The notes under the pieces were generated by a model. That model had not been told where the DNA came from, ran no database searches, and saw nothing but the letters and a program-made list of their open reading frames with translations. A stretch of DNA of 28,765 nucleotides from Patescibacteria group bacterium (GTDB lineage: Bacteria > Patescibacteriota > Minisyncoccia > Phycocordibacterales > Phycocordibacteraceae), in assembly GCA_004296925.1 (NCBI GenBank), contig SCVI01000002.1, forward strand, positions 1 through 28,765, in the 5' to 3' direction. Both the position numbers and the translations under genes were made by a program. Of this stretch, positions 7,323 to 16,146 are shown in pieces (position 1 is the stretch's first letter; each line of letters begins with the position of its first letter).

Positions 7323-8566
7323 GACTTATAAGTTTGAAGAAATGAAGCACGAAATTGCTCAAATTTGTCTTCTACAATAGAACTCCGAATATCGTCCATG
7401 AGTTTCGTCAAAAAATAAAGATTGTGAATTGAGAGAATAGTTGCTCCCAGCATTTCCTTCGCCCTAAATAAATGTGACACATACGCTTTTGAAAAATGTT
7501 CAGATGCATATCCGCCGGTTGCTGTGTCGAGTTCTGAAAAATCAGTGGCATATTTTTCATTAAGCAGATTAATCTTTCCTCTGGCGGTATACATAGTTCC
7601 GGTTCGTGCAAGTCGAGTTGGTTGTACGCAATCAAAAGAATCTATGCCGTGCGATACCGCTTCAAAGATATCTTCTGGTTCGCCTATTCCTAATAAGTGT
7701 CTCGGTTTATTGCTGGGAAGATTTTTAATTGCTGAAATAAGCGCTTCACCCAAATCGGCTTTAGAAAATGTGCCGCCAATGCCATATCCATCAAAGTCCA
7801 TACTGCCAATAATTCTTGCACTTTCTGCTCGCAAATCCATGTATCTGCCTCCCTGCACAATTCCATATATTGCCTGTGGCAACTTTTCACCTCGACTCAA
7901 GAGCGCACTATATGCACGGTCGCGGTGTGCGTTAAGAGAACGTTCCGCCCACGCGTGAGTACGACGCATGGAAGTTACTTGCTCATCGCGCGGCGCGTCC
8001 GGTAATACAAAATCATCAAACGCAAAAAATATATCTGCGCCAAGCATGTGTTGTATTTCAACAGACCGTTCTGGAGTAAATCGATAGAGCGTCCCATCGA
8101 TGTGAGAAGTGAATGTCACCCCTTCATCATCAACAAGTGCAAGTTTTGCATGTTGTGTTTTAATTGATTCATCAAAGACCACGGCTTCATTTGCATTTTC
8201 ACTTCTCTTTTCGACTACAAACTTTGAAGCATCTTTCTCATACCCAACACCAAGAGAAAAAACTTGAAAACCACCGGAATCAGTCATGAGAGGTTTATGC
8301 CAATCCATGAATGAGTGAAGCCCTCCGGCTTTCGCTACAATTTCTTCACCTGGCTGTAAAAATAAGTGATACGTGTTAGCAAGCGACACTTCAAGTTTTG
8401 CTTTCTCTGCCATGTCACTTGGAAGCACCGATTTCACTGTTCCTTTAGTTCCCACCGCAACGAATGCGGGCGTGTTAAAAGAACCGTGAGGTGTATGTAT
8501 CACACCAACACGCGCTCCTTTGGGGAGCGCGTGTGAAATTTCGAATGTGTGTCCGCTATGCGGCAT
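7319..8566 (-). CDS. tgt: tRNA-guanine transglycosylase, zinc site lost
   Basis: Bacterial Tgt swaps guanine 34 of certain tRNAs for preQ1 on the way to queuosine. The TIM-barrel motifs are clear: VSLANTYHLFLQPG, DSGGFQ with the catalytic Asp96, YGIVQGG near 234-240, and FDCVQPTRLARTG with the nucleophile Asp312. The C-terminal zinc site is altered. The family C-x-C-x-x-C is replaced by Thr350, Gly352 and Ser355, while the fourth ligand His381 (HNLYF) remains. The base-recognition Asp-Glu-Cys segment reads D-D-F at 184-186. Its 415 residues exceed the usual 370-390. The ATG follows the FKBP stop after five bases, so the two genes are probably co-transcribed. No queuosine synthesis genes are in the window. 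Confidence 0.93.
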   Translation of the reverse strand: MPHSGHTFEISHALPKGARVGVIHTPHGSFNTPAFVAVGTKGTVKSVLPSDMAEKAKLEVSLANTYHLFLQPGEEIVAKAGGLHSFMDWHKPLMTDSGGFQVFSLGVGYEKDASKFVVEKRSENANEAVVFDESIKTQHAKLALVDDEGVTFTSHIDGTLYRFTPERSVEIQHMLGADIFFAFDDFVLPDAPRDEQVTSMRRTHAWAERSLNAHRDRAYSALLSRGEKLPQAIYGIVQGGRYMDLRAESARIIGSMDFDGYGIGGTFSKADLGEALISAIKNLPSNKPRHLLGIGEPEDIFEAVSHGIDSFDCVQPTRLARTGTMYTARGKINLLNEKYATDFSELDTATGGYASEHFSKAYVSHLFRAKEMLGATILSIHNLYFLTKLMDDIRSSIVEDKFEQFRASFLQTYKS

Positions 8567-8571
8567 TAGTA

Positions 8572-9099
8572 CTATTGGGCAGGCACTGCTGATCCAGGAG
8601 TGCGTGCTATAAGCTGCACATCAAAGATAAGCGTTGCGTTAGCAGGAATTGGACCAACTGCTTGTGCACCGTAACCAAGTGATGGAGGAATAGCGAGCAA
8701 TCGACGACCACCAACTTTCATGCCAAGAAGACCTTGTTCCCATCCCGGAATCACTCCACCAGCACCTATGGTAAATTCAAAAGGTTGATTATCGTGTGCT
8801 TCGGTAGAATCAAATACTGTGCCGTCTGGTAGTACACCAATGTATTTTACTGAGAGCGTATCCCCAACAACTACTGCATCACCTTCACCTAAAATCACAT
8901 CTTCATATCGTAGTTGAGAAACAGTCCCTGTTTGCTGTACTTCATTAAGAATAGCTTGAACACCAGTTGCCTCATTTGCTTGAGGAGCTTGTTGACCAAA
9001 AAGGCCAAAACCTCCAAGACCAAAAAATCCTAACCCTACAAAGATAACTACTACTGAAACTGCGAGAATAATTATGATATTTGTTTGTTTTCTTGACAT
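8572..9099 (-). CDS. membrane-anchored FKBP-type peptidyl-prolyl isomerase
   Basis: This enzyme catalyses cis-trans isomerisation of proline bonds, here probably on the outer face of the membrane as a folding helper. An N-terminal hydrophobic segment (about 8-33) follows a short basic head and reads as an uncleaved anchor. A low-complexity linker leads to one FKBP domain (about 66-168). Family motifs are visible: VKYIGVLPDGTVFDST, PFEFTIGAGGVIPGWEQGL, GMKVGGRRLLAIPPSLGYG and IPANATLIFDVQL. Length and layout match single-domain anchored FKBPs. It is the first gene of a pair with tgt. The 79-base upstream gap contains a possible extended -10 (TGCTATGCT), but it is far from the ATG. Confidence 0.93.
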   Translation of the reverse strand: MSRKQTNIIIILAVSVVVIFVGLGFFGLGGFGLFGQQAPQANEATGVQAILNEVQQTGTVSQLRYEDVILGEGDAVVVGDTLSVKYIGVLPDGTVFDSTEAHDNQPFEFTIGAGGVIPGWEQGLLGMKVGGRRLLAIPPSLGYGAQAVGPIPANATLIFDVQLIARTPGSAVPAQ

Positions 9100-9178
9100 A
9101 AAAAAAGATCGTATGTAATACGCTTAGCATAGCACATGCTTCTATACAGGCATCTGGCTAAATGACTTATTTGTGAAC

Positions 9179-10615
9179 TTACAGCTTTACCACTTTTACC
9201 CCATCTGGAGTGTCTTCTACTGAAAAACCCATACCCAAAAGAATGTCTCTCAATTCATCAGAACGAGCCCAATTTTTGTCATTTCTTGCCTTTTCACGTT
9301 CCTCCAAAAGTTTCGTTACTTCTTCAGAAACTCCCCCTGAGACAGACACGGGCACGCTACGCATTTCTGATGGCATGTCTTTGAATCCAAGACCTAGTAC
9401 TTGATCAAAATTAAGGACTGTTGCCCGTTTGTCTCTAGGAAGCACCGAATCATCTTTTAATAACTCCCAAAGAACAGCAACTGCTTTAGGCGTATCGAGA
9501 TCATCACTTACTGCTTTCTCAAATTTCTCACGATATACATCTAACACTTTTCCTCCATTTACAGGCAGGTCCGCAAAGTGCCTTTTTGCTCTCTGTAGAG
9601 CAGTGGCCGCCCCCTGCAAAGACTCCCACGTAAAGTTCATGAGCGAGCGGTAATGAGTAGTTAAAAGTAAGTACCGATAGGCAATTGGTGAAATACCGCG
9701 CTCCTTTAGTTGATACAGCTGTATTGCATTCCCTTCTGATTTACCAATACGCTTCCCTTCCACAGTTATAAACTCTCCATGCATCCAAAAATTTGCAAAA
9801 CGTTTGTTTGAGACCGCTTCGGCTTGAGCGATTTCGTTGTTGTGGTGGATGGCAATATGATCAACACCTCCAGTATGAATATCAAAATGTTTTCCAAGAT
9901 ATTTTGTTGCCATTGCAGTACATTCAATGTGCCACCCAGGAAATCCCTTACCCCAAGATGCTTCCCATCCAAGATTCTTGTTAAATTTCCATAACGCAAA
10001 ATCTCTCTGATCATGTTTTTCAGCGTGTGCACCGAGACGTGAATGTGCGGAGTCATTCTCCACACCAGGAAGACCTAGCGCACCGTACGCTTTGAACTTA
10101 GCAGTATCAAAATACACTCCATCAGAAGTATTGTAAGCGTATCCTTTTTGTTTAAGAGATGTAATAAATGCTATTTGTTCTTGAATGTTGTCTGACGCTC
10201 GAGGATATGCAAAAGGCATCAGCACATGAAGTGTTTTCAAATCATCAATAAAAGACTTTGTGTACTTCTCCCCCAATTCATACATGTTTTCAAGATTGAG
10301 CTCCTTCCCTTCGCGTAACAACCCTGCACTCATTTTGTCTTCACCGTCATCACTGTCATGCACCAAGTGTCCTACGTCAGTAATGTTTATGATGTGTTTC
10401 ACTGAAAAACCTCGATATTGCAATACGCGTTTCGCTATATCAGAAAAAATATATGCTCGCAAATTTCCTATGTGTGCGTAGTCGTACACTGTTGGTCCGC
10501 ACGTATACATACGGACAGAACTCCCGTGTATAGGTTTAAACTCCTCTTTGTTTTTTGAGAGTGAATTATATAAAAACAAAGGTGAGCTTTTTATTTTTTT
10601 TCTTGAAAACCACAT
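9179..10615 (-). CDS. cysS: cysteinyl-tRNA synthetase
   Basis: This class I synthetase charges tRNA-Cys. It shows the HIGH-type motif (HIGN in YDYAHIGNLRAY), a KMSKS-type loop in the variant form RIGKS followed by EGN, and the ligands of the substrate-binding zinc: Cys in YTCGPTVYD, Cys in WHIECTAM, and His and Glu in HHNNEIAQAEA. The C-terminal DALR-like and tail regions are present. I place the start at the ATG at 10615 (MWFSRKK), because a CATACT box lies exactly six bases before it. An ATG at 10633 would add six residues but would lie upstream of the expected transcript start. The zinc site is kept here, unlike in UvrC, UvrA and Tgt of the same window. Confidence 0.96.
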   Translation of the reverse strand: MWFSRKKIKSSPLFLYNSLSKNKEEFKPIHGSSVRMYTCGPTVYDYAHIGNLRAYIFSDIAKRVLQYRGFSVKHIINITDVGHLVHDSDDGEDKMSAGLLREGKELNLENMYELGEKYTKSFIDDLKTLHVLMPFAYPRASDNIQEQIAFITSLKQKGYAYNTSDGVYFDTAKFKAYGALGLPGVENDSAHSRLGAHAEKHDQRDFALWKFNKNLGWEASWGKGFPGWHIECTAMATKYLGKHFDIHTGGVDHIAIHHNNEIAQAEAVSNKRFANFWMHGEFITVEGKRIGKSEGNAIQLYQLKERGISPIAYRYLLLTTHYRSLMNFTWESLQGAATALQRAKRHFADLPVNGGKVLDVYREKFEKAVSDDLDTPKAVAVLWELLKDDSVLPRDKRATVLNFDQVLGLGFKDMPSEMRSVPVSVSGGVSEEVTKLLEEREKARNDKNWARSDELRDILLGMGFSVEDTPDGVKVVKL

Positions 10616-10621
10616 CTGACT

Positions 10622-10627
10622 AGTATG
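10622..10627 (-). promoter_or_regulatory. extended -10 box for cysS
   Basis: CATACT preceded by TGG on the minus strand ends six bases before the ATG at 10615. It supports the shorter cysS start. No clear -35 is present. Confidence 0.4.
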
Positions 10628-10686
10628 CCACATTCAATGTATCTTACTCAGGATACCGCATGTAGGCAGAGCAGGGGTTGTAAGGA

Positions 10687-11721
10687 TTACCAATTCAAGG
10701 CACCGCCTGTTTTGTACTCAGTCACTCTTGTTTCAAAGAAATTCTTTTTCTTTGAAAGGTCGATAGCTTCACTCATCCAAGGGAATGGATTTTTAGAGTG
10801 GAACTGTGCTGGCAAACCAACTCTCTCCAATCTTCTATCGGCAATGTACTGAATATATTCTTTAAAGCCATCAGCATTAAGTCCAAAGATTCCTGTTGGG
10901 AAGACATCGCGGGCGTAAGTGTACTCAAGCTTCACTGCTTGATGTACCAACTCAATAATTCTGTCTTGAAACGCTTGCGTCCATAATTCAGGATTTTCTT
11001 CACGTATTGCATTAATGATTTCAAGACCAAAGTTCAGGTGCATTGATTCATCGCGCATGATGTACTGAATCTGCTCTGCTGAACCAGTGAGCTTGTTTTG
11101 TCTCTGGAATCCAAACATCACCGCAAAAGATGAGTAGAAGAAAATACCTTCCAAAATAAGTGAGAAGACGCACCAGTTCTCTAGAAACTTTTGATCAGCT
11201 TCGAATGTTCCTGTCTTGAAATCTTGTTCAAAAATTCCTTCGTTGAAAGAAAGTATAAATGCTTCCTTGTCGTAAAGTGCATCAACCTCACGGTACATGT
11301 TAAAAATCTTTGCTTCATCCATACCGAGCGATTCAACAATGTATTGATACGCGTGCGTATGGATTGCTTCCTCGTATGCTTGACGTAACAAGTAAATTCG
11401 AACCTCAGGAGATGTAACGTGTTTATAAAAACCAATAACAATATTATTCGCAGCAATCGAGTCAGCTGTTGTGAAAAATCCTAAGACTGTTTCAAATGCA
11501 TGTCTCTCGTCCGAAGTAAGTGCCGTTGGTGATTTCCATTGTTCAATATCGAGCTGCATAGAAATTTCCGTTGGAAGCCAGTGGTTTGCATTCGCAGCGT
11601 TGTAGTACTCCCACGCAAATTTGTGCTTTATCGGATAGAGTTGAATAACGTCAGCCTCAAGACCGTTTATGATTCTTCGTTGATTAATGTCTACCGCTTT
11701 TGCGTTTCTTTGAATTGGCAT
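10687..11721 (-). CDS. nrdB: class I ribonucleotide reductase beta subunit (R2)
   Basis: This subunit holds the dimetal centre and radical that drives nucleotide reduction in the alpha subunit. Metal ligands are recognisable: Asp87 (ADSIA), Glu118 and His121 (EEAIHTH), then the Glu in ILEG and Glu/His in RDESMH. Tyr125 stands four residues after the first histidine, the position of the radical tyrosine in E. coli (Tyr122), so a tyrosyl-radical enzyme is likely rather than the Phe-containing class Ic type. The C-terminus ends in an aromatic tail (GGALNW) suited to docking on the alpha subunit. Length (344) is normal. It follows nrdA by 33 bases and is probably in the same transcript. Confidence 0.95.
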   Translation of the reverse strand: MPIQRNAKAVDINQRRIINGLEADVIQLYPIKHKFAWEYYNAANANHWLPTEISMQLDIEQWKSPTALTSDERHAFETVLGFFTTADSIAANNIVIGFYKHVTSPEVRIYLLRQAYEEAIHTHAYQYIVESLGMDEAKIFNMYREVDALYDKEAFILSFNEGIFEQDFKTGTFEADQKFLENWCVFSLILEGIFFYSSFAVMFGFQRQNKLTGSAEQIQYIMRDESMHLNFGLEIINAIREENPELWTQAFQDRIIELVHQAVKLEYTYARDVFPTGIFGLNADGFKEYIQYIADRRLERVGLPAQFHSKNPFPWMSEAIDLSKKKNFFETRVTEYKTGGALNW

Positions 11722-11754
11722 GTGAGTTTAATTATGTTTGATAATCTTGGTTAT

Positions 11755-14625
11755 TTATTCACAGGACTCGCAAGCAGCTTCAAGGGCGCGATGAAGCACG
11801 TACGTGCGTTGAGGAGCAGGAGTTACGCCACTTGGTACTGATGCTACCGGAGTCACGTCAATAGGTGTAGGAGTAACTACTTGTGTTGCTACTGGTTCTG
11901 TTTTACCAGATGGCCCCTGATCGCGTTTGTGGGTAGAGCCGTATTCTTTGGTAGAAACAGTAGATTTTTCAACCTGTGTTGCTGCAAGTGTTCTGAGGTA
12001 GTACGTCGTTTTCAATCCCATCAACCATGCGTAGAAGTATATATCAGCCAAGTCTTTGCCGGACGACCCTTTAAAGAAAATATTAAGAGACTGCGATTGA
12101 TCAATCCACTTACCTCTATATGCAGCAGATTTAATAATCCATCGCATATCAATTTCGAACGTTTCTTTATACTTATCCTTTATTGCTTGCGGAATACCAG
12201 CAATATTTGAAACAGACCCATCTTGGAACTTTAATTCATTAAGCATTGCATCATTCCAAAGATTCAATCTCTTTAAGTCTTCTACAAGATATGGATTCAC
12301 TACCGTAAAGTCACCACTGATATTCGACTCCACATAAATGTTTTTATATACCGGTTCAACAGAAGGCACAGCCGACACAATGTTTGAAGTAGAAGCTGTT
12401 GGTGCAATTGCCATACAGTTTGAATTTCTCATTCCATATTGACGGATAGCATCGCGAACAAAATTCCAATCGAAGCGTTCATCACGAGCAACATCAATTG
12501 TTTCGCCACGCTCTTCTTCAAGCATTTTGATCGTGTCTACAGGAAGAATTCCTCTATCCCACTTTGAACCTTTGAACGATTCGTATGCACCACGTTCGCG
12601 TGCAAGGTCAGTAGACGCTAGGATCGCGTAGTACGAAATAGCTTCCATGCTTTCATCAGCAAATTTCACACAATCATCAGACGCGAAATTAATACCCATC
12701 TGATACAACGCGTCTTGGTAACCACCGACACCTAAGCCCACAGGCCTGTGGCGCATGTTTGAATTCTTTCCTTCAACGGTTGGATAGAAGTTTAGGTCAA
12801 TTACGTTGTCGAGCATGCGCATACCTACCGTCGCTGTTTCTTTTACTTTTTCACGATCAAACTGACCCGCAGTGACATGCATTGCAAAGTTAATCCATCC
12901 TAAGTTACATACCGCAGTCTCATCTTTAGAATTGTTGAGGGTAATTTCTGTACAAAGGTTAGAGTTGTGAATGACACCCACATGATCCTGAGGAGAACGA
13001 ATATTCGATGGATCTTTGAAGGTAATCCACGGGTGTCCTGTCTCGTAAAGCATGGCGAGCATTTTCTTCCACAAATCAACTGCTTTGATTCGTCTGAAGA
13101 GTTTAATCTTTCCTTCATCCGCCATTTTTTCATATTGTGCGTATGCTGTTTCAAACCTGCGGCCGAAAATATGGTGCAAATCAGGAACCTCATCTGGTGA
13201 AAAGAGTGTCCAATCACCTCCCTCACGAACTCTCTTCATAAAGAGGTCGGGAATCCAGTTTGCGGTGTTCATGTCGTGTGTACGACGTCGCTCGTCTCCA
13301 GTGTTCTTACGTAGCTCCAAGAAATCCTCTACGTCGTAGTGCCACGTCTCCAAATACACCGCGGTTGCGCCACGGCGGCGACCCGAGCGGTTAATAGCGA
13401 CGGTTACATCGTTCGCAATTTTGAGGAATGGAATAGTTCCTTGAGACGTAATTCCCGCTTTCTTTATATATGCTCCTGTTGCACGTAGGTTAGTCCAATC
13501 GGTACCAATACCTCCTGCCCACTTAGACATTTGTGCATTGTCTCCGTACACCTTAAAGATGTGATCAAGGTCATCTTCTACGGTGTTTAGGTAACACGAA
13601 GAAAGCTGTGCGCGCGGCATACCTGAGTGAAACAAAGTTGGTGTTGATGGAACGAAGCGAAGCGTTGAAAGCATTTCATAAAAACGAATTGCCCATGCTT
13701 CACGATTCTCCTTCTCATTTAATGCGACACCCATGGCGACACGCATGTACAACATTTGAGGTGTCTCAAGCATTCTTTTATTTTCACGATCCTTAATGAG
13801 ATATCTGTCAGATAGTGTGGCAACTCCCATGTACTTCAAGAGTCTATCGCGCTCTGGTCTGACTGCTGAGGCAATTTTTGCAAGATCAAACGTAAGTATG
13901 CGTTCATCAAGTTGTTTCAAAGAAACTGCATGCTTTACGTTATCTATAAATGCCTCACGGTACTTTGCATCAAAATCAGCTGGTGCAATAGATACTGCAT
14001 CAACCTTCAACACGCCGCCATACAATGTGTTCAATAAAAGTTGTGCGGCGAGTTGGTTATACGCAGGATCACGTTCAATCATTGAGCGCGCAACCATAAT
14101 AAGAGTTCGTTCAATTTCTTGCGTCGTAATACCGTCATACACTTCGCGTTGAATTTGTTGTACCAAAGAATCAATATCAACCGACTTCAAATTTTCTGGA
14201 AGCACGCTCGCATGGAGAGTCTTACGAATTTTATCAATTGAAAATATTTCTCGTGTTCCGTCAGATTTTTTAATCAAGAGTCCCCTCTCCTCAATTTTCT
14301 TAACAACTTCCTCTTGTTGTTCTTGTCGAATTTTCGAATGTTCGTAGCGGTAAATAATGTATGCCTTTGCTACATCAAAATACATACGCTCCATCAATGC
14401 GTGCTCTACCAAATCTTGTATTTCTTCTACTGAAGGTATGGCTGCGGTGCCTGCATAGCGTAAACGAACCGCACTCGCAACTGCTTCACCAATTGCTTGC
14501 GAGTCATCTGTATGGGGATCTTGCAGAACTTCCAAAAATGCTCGAGAAACTGCGGAAACAATTTTATCTTGATTGAAATCGACAATCGTACCGTTTCTTT
14601 TTTTTGTTTTCTGCGTAATGCTCAT
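11755..14625 (-). CDS. nrdA: class I ribonucleotide reductase alpha subunit with two ATP cones
   Basis: This subunit reduces ribonucleotides to deoxyribonucleotides using the radical from NrdB. Two N-terminal ATP-cone domains are visible: KRNGTIVDFNQDKI near 9-22 and KKSDGTREIFSIDKI near 118-132. The catalytic barrel follows, with Cys344 (SSCYL), Asn556-Cys558-Glu560 (NLCTE), the partner Cys in ETAVCNLG, and the tyrosine pair in LKTTYYLRTLAA that passes the radical. The C-terminal swinging pair is Cys952 and Cys955 (CESCE), after a long Pro/Thr/Val-rich linker. At 956 residues it is longer than the 760 of E. coli because of the second cone and the linker. A 325-base non-coding region lies upstream. 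Confidence 0.96.
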   Translation of the reverse strand: MSITQKTKKRNGTIVDFNQDKIVSAVSRAFLEVLQDPHTDDSQAIGEAVASAVRLRYAGTAAIPSVEEIQDLVEHALMERMYFDVAKAYIIYRYEHSKIRQEQQEEVVKKIEERGLLIKKSDGTREIFSIDKIRKTLHASVLPENLKSVDIDSLVQQIQREVYDGITTQEIERTLIMVARSMIERDPAYNQLAAQLLLNTLYGGVLKVDAVSIAPADFDAKYREAFIDNVKHAVSLKQLDERILTFDLAKIASAVRPERDRLLKYMGVATLSDRYLIKDRENKRMLETPQMLYMRVAMGVALNEKENREAWAIRFYEMLSTLRFVPSTPTLFHSGMPRAQLSSCYLNTVEDDLDHIFKVYGDNAQMSKWAGGIGTDWTNLRATGAYIKKAGITSQGTIPFLKIANDVTVAINRSGRRRGATAVYLETWHYDVEDFLELRKNTGDERRRTHDMNTANWIPDLFMKRVREGGDWTLFSPDEVPDLHHIFGRRFETAYAQYEKMADEGKIKLFRRIKAVDLWKKMLAMLYETGHPWITFKDPSNIRSPQDHVGVIHNSNLCTEITLNNSKDETAVCNLGWINFAMHVTAGQFDREKVKETATVGMRMLDNVIDLNFYPTVEGKNSNMRHRPVGLGVGGYQDALYQMGINFASDDCVKFADESMEAISYYAILASTDLARERGAYESFKGSKWDRGILPVDTIKMLEEERGETIDVARDERFDWNFVRDAIRQYGMRNSNCMAIAPTASTSNIVSAVPSVEPVYKNIYVESNISGDFTVVNPYLVEDLKRLNLWNDAMLNELKFQDGSVSNIAGIPQAIKDKYKETFEIDMRWIIKSAAYRGKWIDQSQSLNIFFKGSSGKDLADIYFYAWLMGLKTTYYLRTLAATQVEKSTVSTKEYGSTHKRDQGPSGKTEPVATQVVTPTPIDVTPVASVPSGVTPAPQRTYVLHRALEAACESCE

Positions 14626-14677
14626 AGTCAGATGTTGTTTCCCTTACTTGGGTGATGAATAAATAATGGTTTTAATA

Positions 14678-14710
14678 GAAGTTTTCGAGTAAAAATACTC
14701 AAAAATCTTC
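14678..14710. repeat. imperfect inverted repeat upstream of nrdA
   Basis: Arms of 14 and 15 bases, gaagttttcgagta and tactcaaaaatcttc, flank an AAAA loop and pair with one mismatch and one bulge. It lies 53-85 bases before the nrdA ATG. It could be an operator or an mRNA leader hairpin. Function is not shown by the sequence. Confidence 0.5.
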
Positions 14711-14894
14711 ATGCGAAACGAAAATTGGGTGGATGTATAGAGTACAACGAATTACAAAAAATTGCGTCTATTCTTACAAAAAAAAGTGTGTGGAAAACCT
14801 CAAAATCTACAAAACAAGGTAATGTCAACACCTGTTGGTGGGGCACTGTCCCAAAAGTACCTTTAGTAGCCGTATCTCAGCAATTGATAGATAT

Positions 14895-14917
14895 TAAAAT
14901 ATCCCATTTTTTGGGAT
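14895..14917 (-). terminator. possible terminator after the aldolase-like gene
   Basis: On the minus strand ATCCCA-AAAAA-TGGGAT forms a six-base stem followed by ATTTTAAT. It lies 34 bases after the stop of the aldolase-like gene. The stem is short, so confidence is modest. Confidence 0.4.
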
Positions 14918-14950
14918 TCGTAAAAAATTAATTATCGCTATGACACAAAA

Positions 14951-15910
14951 TTATCGTGATTCCATAGCTTCTGAATAGCCTCCGGCGTCAGCGGTGCTAT
15001 TCAAAAATAATCTTTGTTTGAAAACAGCTTGCGCGTCAGGTATACGTTCAGAATTCCCTTGCCAGACAGTGAGTACAGGATCTTGTAGTGCTCTAGAAAA
15101 ACAAAACGCAATTGGCCAATGAAATGGTTCGAGGCGAGCGATAGCGTTAAGATCCTTAGTTGCAATTTCCGGACTTTCTTCGTTAGAAAATAAGAGTACC
15201 CCTCCGAGCTCTGCAGTGAGGGTCGTAGAAAGCGCTCGAAGGGTGCGTTCGGCAACCTCTGTGGCGAGCGCTTGAATCTCATTTTTAGCTCCTGATCCTG
15301 CCATACTGGACTCAACAAGTACGCTATGCCACTTAACATGCTCAGCTTCACAAGCGGTATGTAGTTTTCCGAGCACTATGGTTAATACCGACTCAGCTTC
15401 TGCCGCGCTCAACGGCCCGTCAGTAGTAATCTCAACACCAATGATTGGAAGTATCGATGCTTCTTGAAGTCGCCTTGCAAACATGGCAAGCTTTGCGATG
15501 TCAGTTTCTACATCTGTAAATGTTCCATCGTGCGTATGCACAATCAATCTTTGCTTACCTGCAACGACACCGTACGACTGAAACATTTCAATCCTTGAAA
15601 CCACGTCGCGTATATTATCTTCGTCGAGATGTACTGCGAGTAAAATGTTTTTTGATGCAATTAGTTCAGTAATACCCCACTGACCTTTCACTGACCTGTC
15701 GAGCGTATCTTCAGAAATTAAAACTGCTGACAAGGATTCTTCAATGCTAGGTGTTGAGAAAAGCAGCTGATAGTAAGCACGATGCGTTTCGTCGTTGTTT
15801 GGAACCTGAAATTCATCAAAACGAGCTTCAAGCGCTACCGTACTTTCATCAGACGCTAGCACTCCCTTCCTGTCGGTCATAAACTTGCGAGCCGTGTCTT
15901 GCAGAGTCAT
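14951..15910 (-). CDS. class I fructose-bisphosphate aldolase homologue, probably not catalytic
   Basis: The 319-residue protein aligns by eye with class I aldolases along its whole length: KGVLASDEST at 15-24, AYYQLLFSTP, DLNAIARLEP and AFCFSRALQDPVLTVWQG near the end. Several residues needed for cleavage are changed. The Schiff-base lysine (rabbit Lys229) aligns with Gly205, Lys107 with His94 and Glu187 with Gly158. Asp21 (Asp33), Lys119 (Lys146), Arg121 (Arg148) and Arg273 (Arg303) remain, so phosphate binding may persist. It is either a pseudoenzyme, perhaps a sugar-phosphate sensor, or an enzyme with relocated chemistry; Lys209 is four residues from the lost site. It stands alone between the nrdA leader and a terminator, with a TATTAT box six bases before its ATG. 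Confidence 0.8.
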   Translation of the reverse strand: MTLQDTARKFMTDRKGVLASDESTVALEARFDEFQVPNNDETHRAYYQLLFSTPSIEESLSAVLISEDTLDRSVKGQWGITELIASKNILLAVHLDEDNIRDVVSRIEMFQSYGVVAGKQRLIVHTHDGTFTDVETDIAKLAMFARRLQEASILPIIGVEITTDGPLSAAEAESVLTIVLGKLHTACEAEHVKWHSVLVESSMAGSGAKNEIQALATEVAERTLRALSTTLTAELGGVLLFSNEESPEIATKDLNAIARLEPFHWPIAFCFSRALQDPVLTVWQGNSERIPDAQAVFKQRLFLNSTADAGGYSEAMESR

Positions 15911-15916
15911 ATATAC

Positions 15917-15922
15917 ATAATA
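15917..15922 (-). promoter_or_regulatory. -10 box for the aldolase-like gene
   Basis: TATTAT on the minus strand ends exactly six bases before the ATG at 15910. The -35 region is weak. Confidence 0.4.
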
Positions 15923-15954
15923 CTCTAGAAAAAAATTTCAAATTCTAACTATGG

Positions 15955-15982
15955 GTACAAAAAAACTGCTCATCGGCAGTTT
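15955..15982 (-). terminator. rho-independent terminator
   Basis: On the minus strand AAACTGC-CGATGA-GCAGTTT forms a perfect seven-base stem with a six-base loop. The stem runs into a seven-T tract. It lies 48 bases after the stop of the 38-residue ORF at 16030-16146 and just upstream of the aldolase-like promoter, so it separates the two units. Confidence 0.8.
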
Positions 15983-16029
15983 GGGTCCCCAATCGGGGCT
16001 TTCTGTAATTATTCTTCTATCGAGGCATC

Positions 16030-16146
16030 TTAGAGGATACAAATCACTCTATGTGCCACCCAAGCCTCTGGATTTGTTGTCTCGTAACCACAAGGACAAG
16101 AGTAATGAATAGATGACGTGTTTGTTACTTTAGCTGACTCAAACAT
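16030..16146 (-). CDS. 38-residue possible zinc-binding small protein or gene remnant
   Basis: The frame encodes 38 residues beginning MFESAKVTN and ending WVAHRVICIL. The core S-C-P-C-G-Y-E-T-T-N-P-E-A-W-V-A-H-R-V-I-C has two cysteines, a histidine and a third cysteine spaced like a small zinc site. The open frame runs 23 codons further upstream, to a TAA at 16216-16218, with protein-like composition (including FELFEVEIGVGRNYI) but no ATG, GTG or TTG. It may therefore start at a rare codon or be the end of a decayed gene. A strong terminator follows 48 bases downstream. The 178 bases from here to the next gene hold nothing else I recognise. No family assignment is made. Confidence 0.4.
   Translation of the reverse strand: MFESAKVTNTSSIHYSCPCGYETTNPEAWVAHRVICIL

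Larger units (their letters stand above)
14626..14950. other. non-coding leader region upstream of nrdA
   Basis: This gap contains no convincing gene; the one longer open frame starts at TTG and looks like chance. It holds a long imperfect hairpin (14678-14710) and a terminator-like hairpin (14901-14917). A TTGACA hexamer occurs on the minus strand near 14825, but no good -10 follows at the right distance. No NrdR box that I would trust is visible. Confidence 0.5.

Noticed and set aside
14725..14931. 68-codon open frame on the plus strand upstream of nrdA
   Set aside because: It starts at TTG, has no promoter or family resemblance and overlaps the terminator-like hairpin; it looks like chance.
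14626..14950. NrdR box upstream of nrdA
   Set aside because: No pair of sites matching the palindromic NrdR consensus was found by eye; only weak half matches.
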